IMG/VR virus record: IMGVR_UViG_3300044641_003388
Location: 1-28,629 of that record
From: a virus
DNA length: 28,629 nucleotides
Direction: 5' to 3' (one strand)
A model generated the notes under the pieces. The model was not told where the DNA came from. It saw only the letters and a program-made list of their open reading frames with translations, and searched no databases. The position numbers were made by a program, and so were the translations under genes. This document shows, one piece after another, positions 1-9,639 of the stretch. The first letter of the stretch is position 1. Every line of letters begins with the position of its first letter.

Positions 1-670
1 CATCAGAACCATTGATCGATGTTACACCAAACCCACTCACATAACTCTCATTAGATAGATTAAATTTTTCAATCGTTGTTGATCCTCCCGAAATTAAATA
101 AGCGAATTCTGTTTCTTTTTGCATGGTTGCAACGTCACTTCTTGCGATACCCGTATTAAATTTTGTTTGATGTGCATAATTCGTATCATTAAACATATTA
201 ATAGCAGATGTTCTAGTTCCATGAACAGCATCAGGTGCTTTCCATAAGTTATCATCATTTACTGACCAAATAAATAATATTGTTTTATTACATGCACCTG
301 AAGAATATGAAACCGGAAAATCCAATAGTTCACCAATGTGTGTTGTTTGATGTGTTGAATTGGTTGTTTTATGAACATTTCTCCATGGTGAAGAATCTTT
401 ATACCCACCAGCCAAATATGAATATGATAAAATTTGTCTATATCTAAATGCTATTGGTATTGTTTCTTGAGCTGCGATTCTTTCCCACCCATTATCAATA
501 TTTGATACTCCTGTATATAACATTAAGAAGCTGCCACTTGTGGATTCTTCCAAGTATAATGATCCAGATAATGGTGAGCCAGGTCTATTTGCTCTAGTTC
601 CTCTAGGTGGTCTATTAACCACCCTATCTGATGTTAAACTTCCACTAACTTCTAAATTCTCGTATATCAT
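1..670 (-). CDS. Fibre-like protein, third tandem copy (3' end cut by window edge)
   Basis: The reading frame starts with ATG at 670 and runs open to the left edge, so about 223 N-terminal residues are visible and the C-terminus is outside the window. It is a clear paralogue of the next two genes: it opens with MIYENLEVSGSL, then has ANRPGSPLSGSLYLEE, SNIDNGW, YLAGGYKDSSPWRNVHKT, HIGELLDFP and SSGACNK at the same spacing. The SGSL start is the same kind of beta-repeat unit that fills the 1,864-residue fibre protein upstream. The role is inferred to be a virion fibre or fibre-associated receptor-binding protein; no enzyme motif is visible. It lies 13 bases after the preceding copy, so it is probably co-transcribed with it. 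Confidence 0.75.
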   Translation of the reverse strand, partial: MIYENLEVSGSLTSDRVVNRPPRGTRANRPGSPLSGSLYLEESTSGSFLMLYTGVSNIDNGWERIAAQETIPIAFRYRQILSYSYLAGGYKDSSPWRNVHKTTNSTHQTTHIGELLDFPVSYSSGACNKTILFIWSVNDDNLWKAPDAVHGTRTSAINMFNDTNYAHQTKFNTGIARSDVATMQKETEFAYLISGGSTTIEKFNLSNESYVSGFGVTSINGSD

Positions 671-683
671 AATTTAATTATTT

Positions 684-1790
684 TTATGCTCTCCATCCAC
701 AATGTCCAGATGATGTTCCTCCATTTACACCAGGGGCTAAACCACTAACACTTGTTGTTCCTGTATCTGTTGCGTAGAAGAATTTCCAGCTCGTATTATT
801 TTGTTGTCCATCATAGTTACCTAGCATATACTGATGGTCTTGACCCATGGTGAAATTTTCCTCACCACAGTTTGGGTGTGGTTTTACAACATTCCCAATA
901 TTTGTGTCATTTGCATTACTCCATCTTCTAAGGTTATAACCACCAGCATAATCTCCTTCGTTACCTGCATATCCTTTACCAACCTTTGAACTAATTCCTT
1001 TCTGTTGTGAGTGGGCTCCCCATTGTGCGGATGATTGAAATGATTCTGTAGAGAAATTCATTTTAATACCAGCACCAGTTGTCCAACCATATCCAAAATT
1101 TTCATCAGAAAATGCACTACCACCATCACCACCATTTATTGTGGATAAATTAAATCCAGTGGCTATTGTTTCTGTGCTTAAATCAAATTTTTCAACTATA
1201 GTACTACCACCGGTAAACATATAAGCGATTTCAGTTTCTTTATGCATAGTCCCAAGATCACCTCTTGGTGTTGTTATATTAAACTTAACGTTATGTGCAT
1301 ACCTCGTGTCGTTTGCCATATTAATCGCCGATGTTCTAACACCAACATTATCGGCCGGACCTTTAAATGCGTTATCTTCATTAACTGACCAAACAAAAAA
1401 GATGTATTTACTACATGCCCCAGATGTATATGATGCAGGAAAATCTAATAATTCACCAATGTGTGTAGTTTGATCAGTAGCATTAATTGTTTTATGTACA
1501 TTTTTCCAAGGAGATGAATTTTTATAACCTCCAGCAAGAAATGAAACACTAATTATTTGTCTAAATTTAAAGCTAACATTAGAATTTACTTGAGACGATA
1601 CCCTAACCCAACCATTATCACCGTTACTTACACCAGCATATACCATTAAAAAACTACCACTAACCGCTTGTTCCAAATACAAAGAGCCTGTTTGTGGGTT
1701 ACTTGGTCTATTTGCCCTAGCACCTGTTGGTGGTTTTGTAACACCTTGTCCTCTTAACGAACCACTAATTTCAATATTCTCGTGTATCAT
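684..1790 (-). CDS. Fibre-like protein, second tandem copy
   Basis: A 368-residue protein starting MIHENIEISGSL. It has a short SGS beta-repeat head (about 1-15), a conserved ANRP...GSLYLEQA...SGSF block (about 26-48), a middle region that differs most between copies, and a highly conserved tail: GISSKVGKGYAGNEGDY, NCGEENFTMGQDHQYMLG, and the terminal SGHCGWRA. The conserved head and tail around a variable middle are typical of phage adhesins, where the variable part would meet the receptor; that role is inferred. No signal peptide or membrane segment is seen. Conserved cysteines (SGACSK, NCGEEN, SGHCGW) recur in the copies that reach them. It sits 17 bases downstream of the first copy. Confidence 0.8.
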   Translation of the reverse strand: MIHENIEISGSLRGQGVTKPPTGARANRPSNPQTGSLYLEQAVSGSFLMVYAGVSNGDNGWVRVSSQVNSNVSFKFRQIISVSFLAGGYKNSSPWKNVHKTINATDQTTHIGELLDFPASYTSGACSKYIFFVWSVNEDNAFKGPADNVGVRTSAINMANDTRYAHNVKFNITTPRGDLGTMHKETEIAYMFTGGSTIVEKFDLSTETIATGFNLSTINGGDGGSAFSDENFGYGWTTGAGIKMNFSTESFQSSAQWGAHSQQKGISSKVGKGYAGNEGDYAGGYNLRRWSNANDTNIGNVVKPHPNCGEENFTMGQDHQYMLGNYDGQQNNTSWKFFYATDTGTTSVSGLAPGVNGGTSSGHCGWRA

Positions 1791-1807
1791 ATATTATAAA
1801 TATAATT

Positions 1808-2947
1808 TTATGTTCTCCATCCACAGTGACCAGATGATGTTCCTCCATTTACCCCTGGTGCTAATCCACTAGGATTAACTGTCCCACTATCAGTAGCATA
1901 CATGAACTTCCAGCTTGTGTTTACTTGAAGCCCATCATAACACCCTAGCATATATTGATGATCTTGTCCCATTGTGAAGTTTTCTTCACCACAATTAGGG
2001 TGAGGTTTAGATACATTACCAATATTGGTTTCAGTGAAAACATTCCATCTTCTTAAAAAATAACCGCCATTATATGTTCCTTCATTACCAGCATATCCTT
2101 TACCAACTTTAGAACTAATTCCTTTCTGTTGACCACTGGCACCCCATTGTTGATTATTAGTGAATGTATCGTTCGCAAAAAATAATTTTGTACCACTTTG
2201 TTGTGTCCAACCATATCCATAATTCTCATCAGAAAATCCAGATGCTCCTGATGGACCACTACCAGTAATTGATGTTGTAGTTACTATGTATGGTGAACCA
2301 GCTTGGTAGTAAACACTATACATCGTCTCATTTGTTAAATTAAATTTTTCAACCGCCGCAACACCCGCACCAAATATCCACGCAAATTCTGTTTCTTGAT
2401 GTAAAGTACCACAGTCATCTCTCGCATTTGCTAAATCCCATTTTGATTGGTGAGCATAAGCTGTTTCATTAACCATATGTACACCACTAGTCCATGTTGA
2501 ATGAATAGTACTATCTCCTTTAAATGTACCATCGGTGTTTGTTGACCATAAAAATAAAATACGTTTACTACAAGCACCAGATGTATATGATGCTGGGTAG
2601 TCTAATAGTTCGCCTAAGTGAACCGTTTGGTCTGTTGCGTTTGTTGTTCTATGGACATTTTTCCATGGTGAAGCATCTTTATATCCTCCCGCCAAATATG
2701 AGAAATTAACAACTTGTCTATATTTAAAACCAGTTCTATCTGTATCCTGCGAACCAACTGGTTCCCATCCATTATCATAATTTGATGATGCAGTATATGT
2801 TACAACAAAACTACCACTTGTAGACTCTTCTAAATATAATGAACCAATATCAGGACTAGTTGGTCTATTTGCTCTTGGACCTCTTGGTATAATATATTCT
2901 CCACTTACATTTAATGATCCACTTACTTCTACGTTTTCTCTTAACAT
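1808..2947 (-). CDS. Fibre-like protein, first tandem copy
   Basis: A 379-residue protein starting MLRENVEVSGSLNVSG, directly after the large fibre gene (17-base gap). It shares the same head (ANRPTSPDIGSLYLEEST), centre (YLAGGYKDASPWKNVHRT, HLGELLDYPASYTSGACSK) and tail (GISSKVGKGYAGNEGTY, NCGEENFTMGQDHQYMLG, SGHCGWRT) as the two following genes. It is slightly longer than the second copy because of an insertion rich in S, T and G at about 220-237. Family identity beyond fibre-like is not recognised. Its position after a giant fibre gene and its SGS head suggest that it attaches to, or replaces, the distal part of that fibre. This is inferred from order and composition. Confidence 0.8.
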   Translation of the reverse strand: MLRENVEVSGSLNVSGEYIIPRGPRANRPTSPDIGSLYLEESTSGSFVVTYTASSNYDNGWEPVGSQDTDRTGFKYRQVVNFSYLAGGYKDASPWKNVHRTTNATDQTVHLGELLDYPASYTSGACSKRILFLWSTNTDGTFKGDSTIHSTWTSGVHMVNETAYAHQSKWDLANARDDCGTLHQETEFAWIFGAGVAAVEKFNLTNETMYSVYYQAGSPYIVTTTSITGSGPSGASGFSDENYGYGWTQQSGTKLFFANDTFTNNQQWGASGQQKGISSKVGKGYAGNEGTYNGGYFLRRWNVFTETNIGNVSKPHPNCGEENFTMGQDHQYMLGCYDGLQVNTSWKFMYATDSGTVNPSGLAPGVNGGTSSGHCGWRT

Positions 2948-2964
2948 ATTCTAATATAATGATT

Positions 2965-5900
2965 TTATCCTGTAACTACAAGTCTTCCGCTTCTATTTGA
3001 TGCAAAAGTTAATATTACTTGTGTTGCTGTTATTCTTATATTAGATGGCCAAAACATATCTCCATTTGTATCAAATACTTGTGCTGTTACGTTTGCAGTT
3101 CCCAAAGTATGGGTAAAGGTAAGACTTGATACGTTTGAGAATGTTGTTGAACTACTTAGTGCAACTCTTTTCCATGACTGCCAAGTGTTATTATTTTTTC
3201 CTCTAACATACATGATACCCGTTCTATAATCACCATATATTTGATGTTGCCAGTTTGAACTGTATGCTTGACCATATATGGCACCGTCTGTTGCGTTACC
3301 TGTTAAGTTAGTGGTTGAACCATCCACGTTTGTTACATAACCAACAACGTTTGAATCGATACTATTCGCATTTAATGCATTATTAATATTACTATTAACA
3401 AAACTTACATTATCAATTTGATCTGCACTCGTTGCAGTTGCGGCGTTACCAGTAATACTGATACCCCACGTACCTGATGCATTACCACCTGTTAAGGTTG
3501 GTGAATATGAATTATAGTTTGCTGATGATAACATTGTTAACCAGTTACCCCAGCTACCTGAATATCCTTGTCTGAAATAGAATGTACCGTTACCGGAAGT
3601 ACCGTAAGTACCTTGAATTTGCCACATCGTATCACCGGCGCCCGCATGAAAAACAGGAGAATATGATAAAGCCGCACCCGACCCGTTTTCATTTCTATAT
3701 ACCGCTGAACTTCCGTTATTTACGTTTACTGAACCATTACCTAAACTTGTTAGTGAAATATTAGCAGCAGCTGTTGCATTTGTTGCACTTGCAACCGCAC
3801 CACTTATTTTTGAACCAGCTAATAATGTTATCCAAGAAGGATCAGAATATGAACCATTTGTATATACACCATTTGTTACTGTCGAAGCGTTACCTGAAAG
3901 AGCACCGGAAAATGTTGGTGCTGTAACAGTTCCAGGGAACGATGTGTTACCACTACCATCTAATAGCGTTGCGGTTCTTGTTAATGTTGCAAATGTTCCA
4001 CTATATTGTCTAACATGTATTGGTTCAGTTGCATCATCCGCAGTTGCTATTTCTGCAAAACCTGAATTTGAACCACCACCAACTCTAATTCTAAAGAAAT
4101 CATTGTCAGCAATTGTTGCATACACTAAGTTTGCTTCACTACTTGCGCTAACAGTTCTAATAACTTCCGTTGCAGTTGCAGCATTACCATCGATACTAAC
4201 ACCAGTCAGTGTTTGCGAAGCTGAACTTCTACCTAATGATATTGATGTTGTACCAATATTAAAAGATGAGTTTGCCAAATTTGCGTTTGCAATTGCAGTA
4301 CCATTCCATACACCTGAAGTGATTGTACCAACTGTAGCTAAATTAGCTAATGATGTTAAACTTGTATTTGAACTTGCTGTTATATTAGCAGCAGTTCCAG
4401 TTGTATTTTGATTAAATGTTGGTACTGAAGCTGTTACTGTTGCGCTATCAGCTAATGTAATTGTTACAGTTGAGCTAGTAAAACCTAAAGATGATATTCT
4501 TTTATTAAAGGCTGTGTTCCAATTTGATGCTGAACTGATATATGTGTCACCGATTGCAGTACCATTCCACACACCCGTTGTAACAGTACCCATAAAGACA
4601 GTACCATCACCATAAACTCTTAATAAATTATCCGCACCCCAATGTCCAAGACTTACGTAGTTACTGTTTGATGCTGAACTAGACCAGTTGTATCCTAAGT
4701 AACCAGCATTTTTTGTGCTACCAGCTTGACCAACAACTAAAATGTTTGTTTGGCCAGCAGTCATGTTTGCTGAGAAGTTTTCTTGTGAATGTATAAATGA
4801 TGTTGCGGTTGACGTGTTGATTTTTAATGTTGCTGCACCTGCAGTTCCTGTTGAGCCAATAACTAATTGACCGGTCATAGTGTCACCAGCCTTTAGTACA
4901 AAGGTTGTTAATTGTCCCGATCCAGAAACAATACCGCTTGGTATGTTACTTAAACTAGGGTATGAAATTTGACTTGATCCGGAAACCAACGCCGGTTTAT
5001 CTACAATTCCATTAAATGATATTTGAGCAGAACCTGAAACAATGCCGCCAGGTATGTTACTTAAACTAGGATAGGAAATTTGACTAGACCCTGAAACTAA
5101 TGCTGGCTTGTCAGTTATCCCATTGAAAGATACTTGAGCAGAACCAGATACCACAGGTACACCAGCAAAAAATGAACCAGAATGAACTGTAGAATTAAGT
5201 AATATTTGTGATGATCCGGATATAACACCCTCCGTATTTAATTCTTTTTTAACACCATCTAAAAAGTGTACTGAACCTGTATCTAATCTTAATTCTCTAT
5301 TTGCTGCAATTGTACCACCACCACTTAAACCGTTACCGGCAGATACTGAAACAGACGTGTGGTCAACGTGTTGATTTGCATCATAGTTTGTTGTTGCATT
5401 GTGATTTACTTGTACAGATCCACTAATTACACCTTCAGTGTTTAATCTATTTTTAATTGTTGTATTAATAGATGATGTAAATGAATTCAATGAAGCTGTA
5501 CTTGTCTCAACATTATTGATTCTTGTAACTTGTGTATTAAATTCTGTTTCTCTTACTAATCTTTGTTCTGAACCTAACGGGCCACCAATCCAGTAATCAT
5601 TAGTGGCATCCCATAATAATGAACCAGACACTTGATTAGGACCTGTTGTATCTTTAACTCTTAAACCAGCGCTAGTTGCACCAGTACCGTTTAGGTTAAT
5701 TAAATTATTATCAACATCTAGTGTTGTTGTATTAACGTTTGTTGTTGTTCCTTTAACCAATAAGTTACCTCTGACAGTTAAATTAGAACCCGTTAATTCT
5801 ATTGCTGTTAATAATGATGATGTAAAAGTATTTAAACTGCCGGTAGATGTTTCTATTGCTGTTATGTTAGGACTAGATATATTACCTGTAACTTTTAATG

Positions 5901-8559
5901 TGCCGGTTACCTCAGTATTTGAATTAATGGATACCTTAGAACCATTATCGAATATACTTGAAGTTGTTAAATGGTGACCGTGTCCATTATTTTCTACCTT
6001 TGTTAAGTAATTACCATCTAATAATTGAGCATTGTCTATATCGTTACCTAAAGGACCAAATAACATAATACTTGCATCATTTGTACCAGTATCTGTATGT
6101 TTAAATTTCCATTGATTTGTTAAAGAATCATAAAATAATGAAGCAGTAATGTTTGTTGAACCAGAATCAAAAACAGAAATACCAGCATACCTAAATGCCG
6201 GACTATCTGTGTTTAATACAATTGTATTAGTTCCTATTGATACTGCAGATGCTGTAATATTTTCTAAAGATGATGAACCCTGTACAATTAAATTTTGACT
6301 AATGTAAAGTGATCCAGTTATTGTTTGGTCACCCTTGAAAACATTTGATCCAGTTGTTGCATAACTTCCAGTTTTACCTTCAATAGAATCTAATCTATTA
6401 TTTTGATTTAAATTGATTGTTGCAACAGATGAAGATAAACCACCAATACTAGAACTTAAATCACCAGTTGTTGTAGCAACCGATGAACTTAAAGAACTTA
6501 TCGATAATGTTAGTCCAGATGTTGTTGTTGCAACACTAGAACTTAAAGTATTTGTTGTGGTTGCAATACTAGAGCTTAAACTTGTAATAGTACTTGTTAG
6601 TCCAGATGTTGTTGTTGCAACGCTAGAACTTAAAGTATTTGTTGTAGTTGCAACAGATGAACTTAATTCACCAATACTTGTGGATATACTTGAACTAAAT
6701 GTTGAATAACCGGTTGTGCCGGTAATTAAAATTTGTGAGCTACCAGATATTACAGAATCAGCGTTAAGTTTATTTTTAATTGTGGTGTTTATTGATTCCG
6801 TAAATGAATTTAAACTACCTGTTGATGTCTCAATACTATTTAATCTACTATTTTGTGTGCCATTGGTAGAACTAAACGATGAGGATATTGTTCCAATACT
6901 AGAACTTAAACCAGACGTCGTTGTTGCAACTGATGAACTTAAACTATCAATTGATGTGCTAACGCTAGAACTTAATTCACTAATACTTGTGGATATACTT
7001 GAACTAAATGTTGAATACCCTGTGGTGCCTGTAATTAGTACCTGAATACTTCCTGATATAACAGTGTCAGTATTAAGTTTATTTTTAATTGTGGTATCAA
7101 TCGAACTACTAAATGTGTTTAAACTACTTGTTGTTGATTCAATACTACTTAATTTATTATTTTGTGTATCATTAGTAGAACTAAATGATGATGACAGTGC
7201 CCCGATACTAGAACTTAAATCACTAGTTGTTGTGGCAACTGAAGAACTTAATAAACCAATTGATGAACTAAGACCAGATGTTGTTGTTGCAATAGACGAA
7301 CTAAAAGCCCCTATTGACGAACTTAACCCAGATGTTGTTGTGGCAACCGACGAACTCAAAGAACCTATTGATAATGTTATACCGCTAGTTGTTGTTGCTA
7401 CGGATGAACTCAATGCGTCTATACTTGTAGACACACTTGAACTAAATGTTGAAAATCCTGTTGTTCCTGTGATTAAAACCTGAATCGACCCTGAGATAAC
7501 ATTTTCCTCATTCATCTCATTCTTAATTCTGGTGTCTATCGAATTGGTAAATGTATTATATGATGATGTGGAATTTTCAATAGCAAATAGTCTACCATCG
7601 TTTGATGATGTATATGTCTGAAAAGTTGTTTCATCTAATTTACCTGTACCAATTGCTTGACCGTTTAATGTAATTGAACCAGTTATGTTAACGGAGCCGG
7701 TAACGTTATGTGATCCACTAACATCGACAGATCCTGTTACTACTAACGACCCACTTGTTCTTTGAATATTTGTAAAGTTATTTGACCCGGTTGTGGCAAA
7801 CATTCCAGTGTCTACATTAGTGAGGTTAACACTAGATTGTGCATTAAGAAAGTCTGAATATACCGAAATAGCATTACCCATCCCAACGTGAAAATCACAG
7901 AAATAGTATAATGTTGATGGAGTGGCATCCGTAACATGAATTTGAACATAGAATGGAGTTGCTCCAGTTGTTACTCCTGTAGTATATACAACACCACCGT
8001 TATGTTCGCCATCGTTAGTTAAAGAAAAAAGTAATGGGTGAACATTATTATTATCAAAATAGAATCTATATTTAAATCCCCTAATAAATGATAGTTTTGG
8101 ATTTTTAACCCCATTAACGTAATATTTTCCTCCAGCATCTGTAAGAGTAATTTCAACAATATCATCACCACCCAAGTTAAAGTTATTAACTTTTAATGTA
8201 CCCGTTATTTCGGTATTTGTATTAATTCTTAGGCCATTAGCACTTGAAATAGATGCGGTAGCACTACCATCAGCAATTCTTGTTAGATTAAGCCCCGTAA
8301 CCCCACTAGCTGGGATATTATATAATTTAGATCCGTCACCATTAAAAGAACCTGTAAAAGACCCAGTGGTATAGGATGAGGTAAAAGCCCCAAAACTAGA
8401 TGTTAATGTGTAATTTGCAGCATGTGATGTAGAAACAGCGTTTTGTGTTGTACCAGAAATTGTGGCAAATAATGTGCCTAGGACTGTTAAATCGCCAGAA
8501 ATTTCTCCTGAACCAGATACTGATAGGGAGCCCGATACGTGAGGATCAAATATATTCAT
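2965..8559 (-). CDS. Giant tail-fibre-like structural protein with repeats and a cupredoxin-like domain
   Basis: A 1,864-residue protein starting MNIFDPHVSGSLSVSG. Regions in order: SGS/TGT beta repeats (1-130); a cupredoxin-like domain (about 133-235) with H174, C221, H224 and M227 placed like type 1 copper ligands; more SGS repeats; a long S/T-rich section of 18- and 11-residue units (LSSSVATTTSGLSSSIG); several copies of a module with VISGS.Q and LITGTTGYSTFSSS; then TGNAATAT-type repeats. The end, MYVRGKNNNTWQSWKRV and FTHTLGTANVTAQVFDTNGD, resembles the C-termini of many phage tail fibres. No intramolecular-chaperone peptidase (S74) motif is seen. Start ATG at 8559 lies 44 bases after the preceding gene. 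The tail-fibre role is well supported by composition; the receptor is unknown. Confidence 0.9.
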   Translation of the reverse strand: MNIFDPHVSGSLSVSGSGEISGDLTVLGTLFATISGTTQNAVSTSHAANYTLTSSFGAFTSSYTTGSFTGSFNGDGSKLYNIPASGVTGLNLTRIADGSATASISSANGLRINTNTEITGTLKVNNFNLGGDDIVEITLTDAGGKYYVNGVKNPKLSFIRGFKYRFYFDNNNVHPLLFSLTNDGEHNGGVVYTTGVTTGATPFYVQIHVTDATPSTLYYFCDFHVGMGNAISVYSDFLNAQSSVNLTNVDTGMFATTGSNNFTNIQRTSGSLVVTGSVDVSGSHNVTGSVNITGSITLNGQAIGTGKLDETTFQTYTSSNDGRLFAIENSTSSYNTFTNSIDTRIKNEMNEENVISGSIQVLITGTTGFSTFSSSVSTSIDALSSSVATTTSGITLSIGSLSSSVATTTSGLSSSIGAFSSSIATTTSGLSSSIGLLSSSVATTTSDLSSSIGALSSSFSSTNDTQNNKLSSIESTTSSLNTFSSSIDTTIKNKLNTDTVISGSIQVLITGTTGYSTFSSSISTSISELSSSVSTSIDSLSSSVATTTSGLSSSIGTISSSFSSTNGTQNSRLNSIETSTGSLNSFTESINTTIKNKLNADSVISGSSQILITGTTGYSTFSSSISTSIGELSSSVATTTNTLSSSVATTTSGLTSTITSLSSSIATTTNTLSSSVATTTSGLTLSISSLSSSVATTTGDLSSSIGGLSSSVATINLNQNNRLDSIEGKTGSYATTGSNVFKGDQTITGSLYISQNLIVQGSSSLENITASAVSIGTNTIVLNTDSPAFRYAGISVFDSGSTNITASLFYDSLTNQWKFKHTDTGTNDASIMLFGPLGNDIDNAQLLDGNYLTKVENNGHGHHLTTSSIFDNGSKVSINSNTEVTGTLKVTGNISSPNITAIETSTGSLNTFTSSLLTAIELTGSNLTVRGNLLVKGTTTNVNTTTLDVDNNLINLNGTGATSAGLRVKDTTGPNQVSGSLLWDATNDYWIGGPLGSEQRLVRETEFNTQVTRINNVETSTASLNSFTSSINTTIKNRLNTEGVISGSVQVNHNATTNYDANQHVDHTSVSVSAGNGLSGGGTIAANRELRLDTGSVHFLDGVKKELNTEGVISGSSQILLNSTVHSGSFFAGVPVVSGSAQVSFNGITDKPALVSGSSQISYPSLSNIPGGIVSGSAQISFNGIVDKPALVSGSSQISYPSLSNIPSGIVSGSGQLTTFVLKAGDTMTGQLVIGSTGTAGAATLKINTSTATSFIHSQENFSANMTAGQTNILVVGQAGSTKNAGYLGYNWSSSASNSNYVSLGHWGADNLLRVYGDGTVFMGTVTTGVWNGTAIGDTYISSASNWNTAFNKRISSLGFTSSTVTITLADSATVTASVPTFNQNTTGTAANITASSNTSLTSLANLATVGTITSGVWNGTAIANANLANSSFNIGTTSISLGRSSASQTLTGVSIDGNAATATEVIRTVSASSEANLVYATIADNDFFRIRVGGGSNSGFAEIATADDATEPIHVRQYSGTFATLTRTATLLDGSGNTSFPGTVTAPTFSGALSGNASTVTNGVYTNGSYSDPSWITLLAGSKISGAVASATNATAAANISLTSLGNGSVNVNNGSSAVYRNENGSGAALSYSPVFHAGAGDTMWQIQGTYGTSGNGTFYFRQGYSGSWGNWLTMLSSANYNSYSPTLTGGNASGTWGISITGNAATATSADQIDNVSFVNSNINNALNANSIDSNVVGYVTNVDGSTTNLTGNATDGAIYGQAYSSNWQHQIYGDYRTGIMYVRGKNNNTWQSWKRVALSSSTTFSNVSSLTFTHTLGTANVTAQVFDTNGDMFWPSNIRITATQVILTFASNRSGRLVVTG
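6413..6690 (-). repeat. In-gene repeat of 11- and 18-residue S/T-rich units
   Basis: Within the giant fibre gene, units beginning LSSSVATTT or LSSSIATTT recur with spacings of 11 and 18 residues (33 and 54 bases), in the order 11, 18, 11, 18, 18. The hydrophobic positions alternate with 4-7-4-3 spacing, the mixture of heptads and hendecads expected for a trimeric coiled coil. The codons differ between units, so the repeats are old rather than a recent slippage product. Confidence 0.75.
7200..7415 (-). repeat. Four 54-base in-gene repeats (18-residue units)
   Basis: Four consecutive 18-residue units of the pattern LSSS(V/I)ATTTSGLSSSIG(A/S/L) occur in the giant fibre gene. They are separated from the repeat block at 6413-6690 by a longer module (VISGSIQVLITGTTG followed by STFSSS) that itself recurs near 7060 and 6750 and in shorter form near 7495, 5430 and 5225. 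Confidence 0.75.
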
Positions 8560-8603
8560 CTAATATGGTATTATTTTATTTAAATAAATACTTTATCCTT
8601 CAG

Positions 8604-9635
8604 TTATATCAATATATTTGTTGTTTTGGGGGTATAAAAATCTACTATGTCGTGCATATTATGGGTACACCTGTATTTTTTATTTATTTTAACTAATTCT
8701 ATTAAGAATTTATCAAATTCAGGGTGATTGTGTGACCAAATTTGTTTTAATCTAAATTCCCCTTCTGAATATGTCCCCCAGTTGTCAATTTTATTAAAAA
8801 ATACATTTACGTCGTTTTTAAAAATTTTCATTATCATTTCATAAAAATCCCACATTTCCATATAATTGGTGTCTTGCACAACAAATGACACATTTTTTTT
8901 CTTCATGGGGATTTTTGAGATGAATTTTAAGTTTTCAATAAGGGTTTCCCAATTACCACCTCTCCTAACAACCTCGTATGTTTCCTTTTTACTAGCATCC
9001 ACGCTAATTTCAATGGTTTTTATTAAATGGTGTATGTGGCTTAATTTATCCCACATTTGGTTATTTAAAAGTAACCCATTGGTGTGTAGGTGGATGTGAT
9101 TTAAATTTGGGAACTGGTTTAAATCAATATTAAATAAAAAGTTTCTAAATGTTTTAGACGCAAACGGGTCAGATGTACCTGAAAGATATATTAACTCAAC
9201 ACTATCGCCAAACTGGGTGATGACCTCATTTAATTTTGATTCAACAAAATCAATCTCGGAGCCGTTTGCCATTATCATAGAAGTCCTACATGTTGGGCAA
9301 GATAAATTACAACTTCTATCGAACGCAAAATTTAAGCTTTTGGGGCCATTTTTATATTTTTCTACCTTAAAATCTTCTTTTTTAATGAATTTTGATGGCG
9401 GTTTATTTGTGGAAATAAAACTAGATAGATATGGGCAAGCTGTTTTAGAGCAATATTTATATGATCCATCTAAAATAGAGTTTTGTACTTTTTTCAATTG
9501 TTCGCCACCCCAAACTTCATTTAATGAATCACCTATATTGTTAGGTAACCAAGTTGGACAACAACTATGTGTACTATTTTTATGTATTTCCATATACATA
9601 AATGGTGTGGGGCATACATAATCATTCAACTTCAT
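8604..9635 (-). CDS. Radical SAM protein with N-terminal SPASM-like cysteines
   Basis: A 343-residue protein. The [4Fe-4S]/SAM site is C109, C113 and C116 in SCNLSCPTCR (CxxxCxxC). The glycine-rich SAM contact is degenerate: YLSGTSDPF where family members have a GGEP-like loop. Extra cysteines C8, C25, C26, C62 and C67 lie before the core, in the pattern of an auxiliary-cluster (SPASM-like) domain. It is a paralogue of the 356-residue enzyme at 20790-21860: both share CPTCR, LHTN, ISVDA/ISIDA, FSFVVQ/VSFVVQ and a common C-terminal region. It is separated from that relative by about 11 kb and stands alone before the fibre genes. The substrate is unknown; SPASM-type enzymes usually modify peptides or proteins. 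It ends in -ILI. Confidence 0.85.
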   Translation of the reverse strand: MKLNDYVCPTPFMYMEIHKNSTHSCCPTWLPNNIGDSLNEVWGGEQLKKVQNSILDGSYKYCSKTACPYLSSFISTNKPPSKFIKKEDFKVEKYKNGPKSLNFAFDRSCNLSCPTCRTSMIMANGSEIDFVESKLNEVITQFGDSVELIYLSGTSDPFASKTFRNFLFNIDLNQFPNLNHIHLHTNGLLLNNQMWDKLSHIHHLIKTIEISVDASKKETYEVVRRGGNWETLIENLKFISKIPMKKKNVSFVVQDTNYMEMWDFYEMIMKIFKNDVNVFFNKIDNWGTYSEGEFRLKQIWSHNHPEFDKFLIELVKINKKYRCTHNMHDIVDFYTPKTTNILI

Positions 9636-9639
9636 TGGA

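Noticed and set aside
2053-2259. Second minus-strand frame within the first small fibre gene
   Set aside because: It lies entirely inside a well supported paralogous gene in another frame and has no counterpart in the other two copies.
3944-4411. Long plus-strand open frame opposite the giant fibre gene
   Set aside because: It mirrors the S/T/A-rich fibre codons on the other strand, giving a V/A/L-rich product with no motif. The same applies to plus-strand frames at 6413-7483.
8568-8591. Imperfect AT palindrome before the giant fibre gene
   Set aside because: Only about 9 of 12 positions pair, the sequence is nearly all A and T, and no T-run or GC stem follows, so neither a terminator nor an operator can be claimed.
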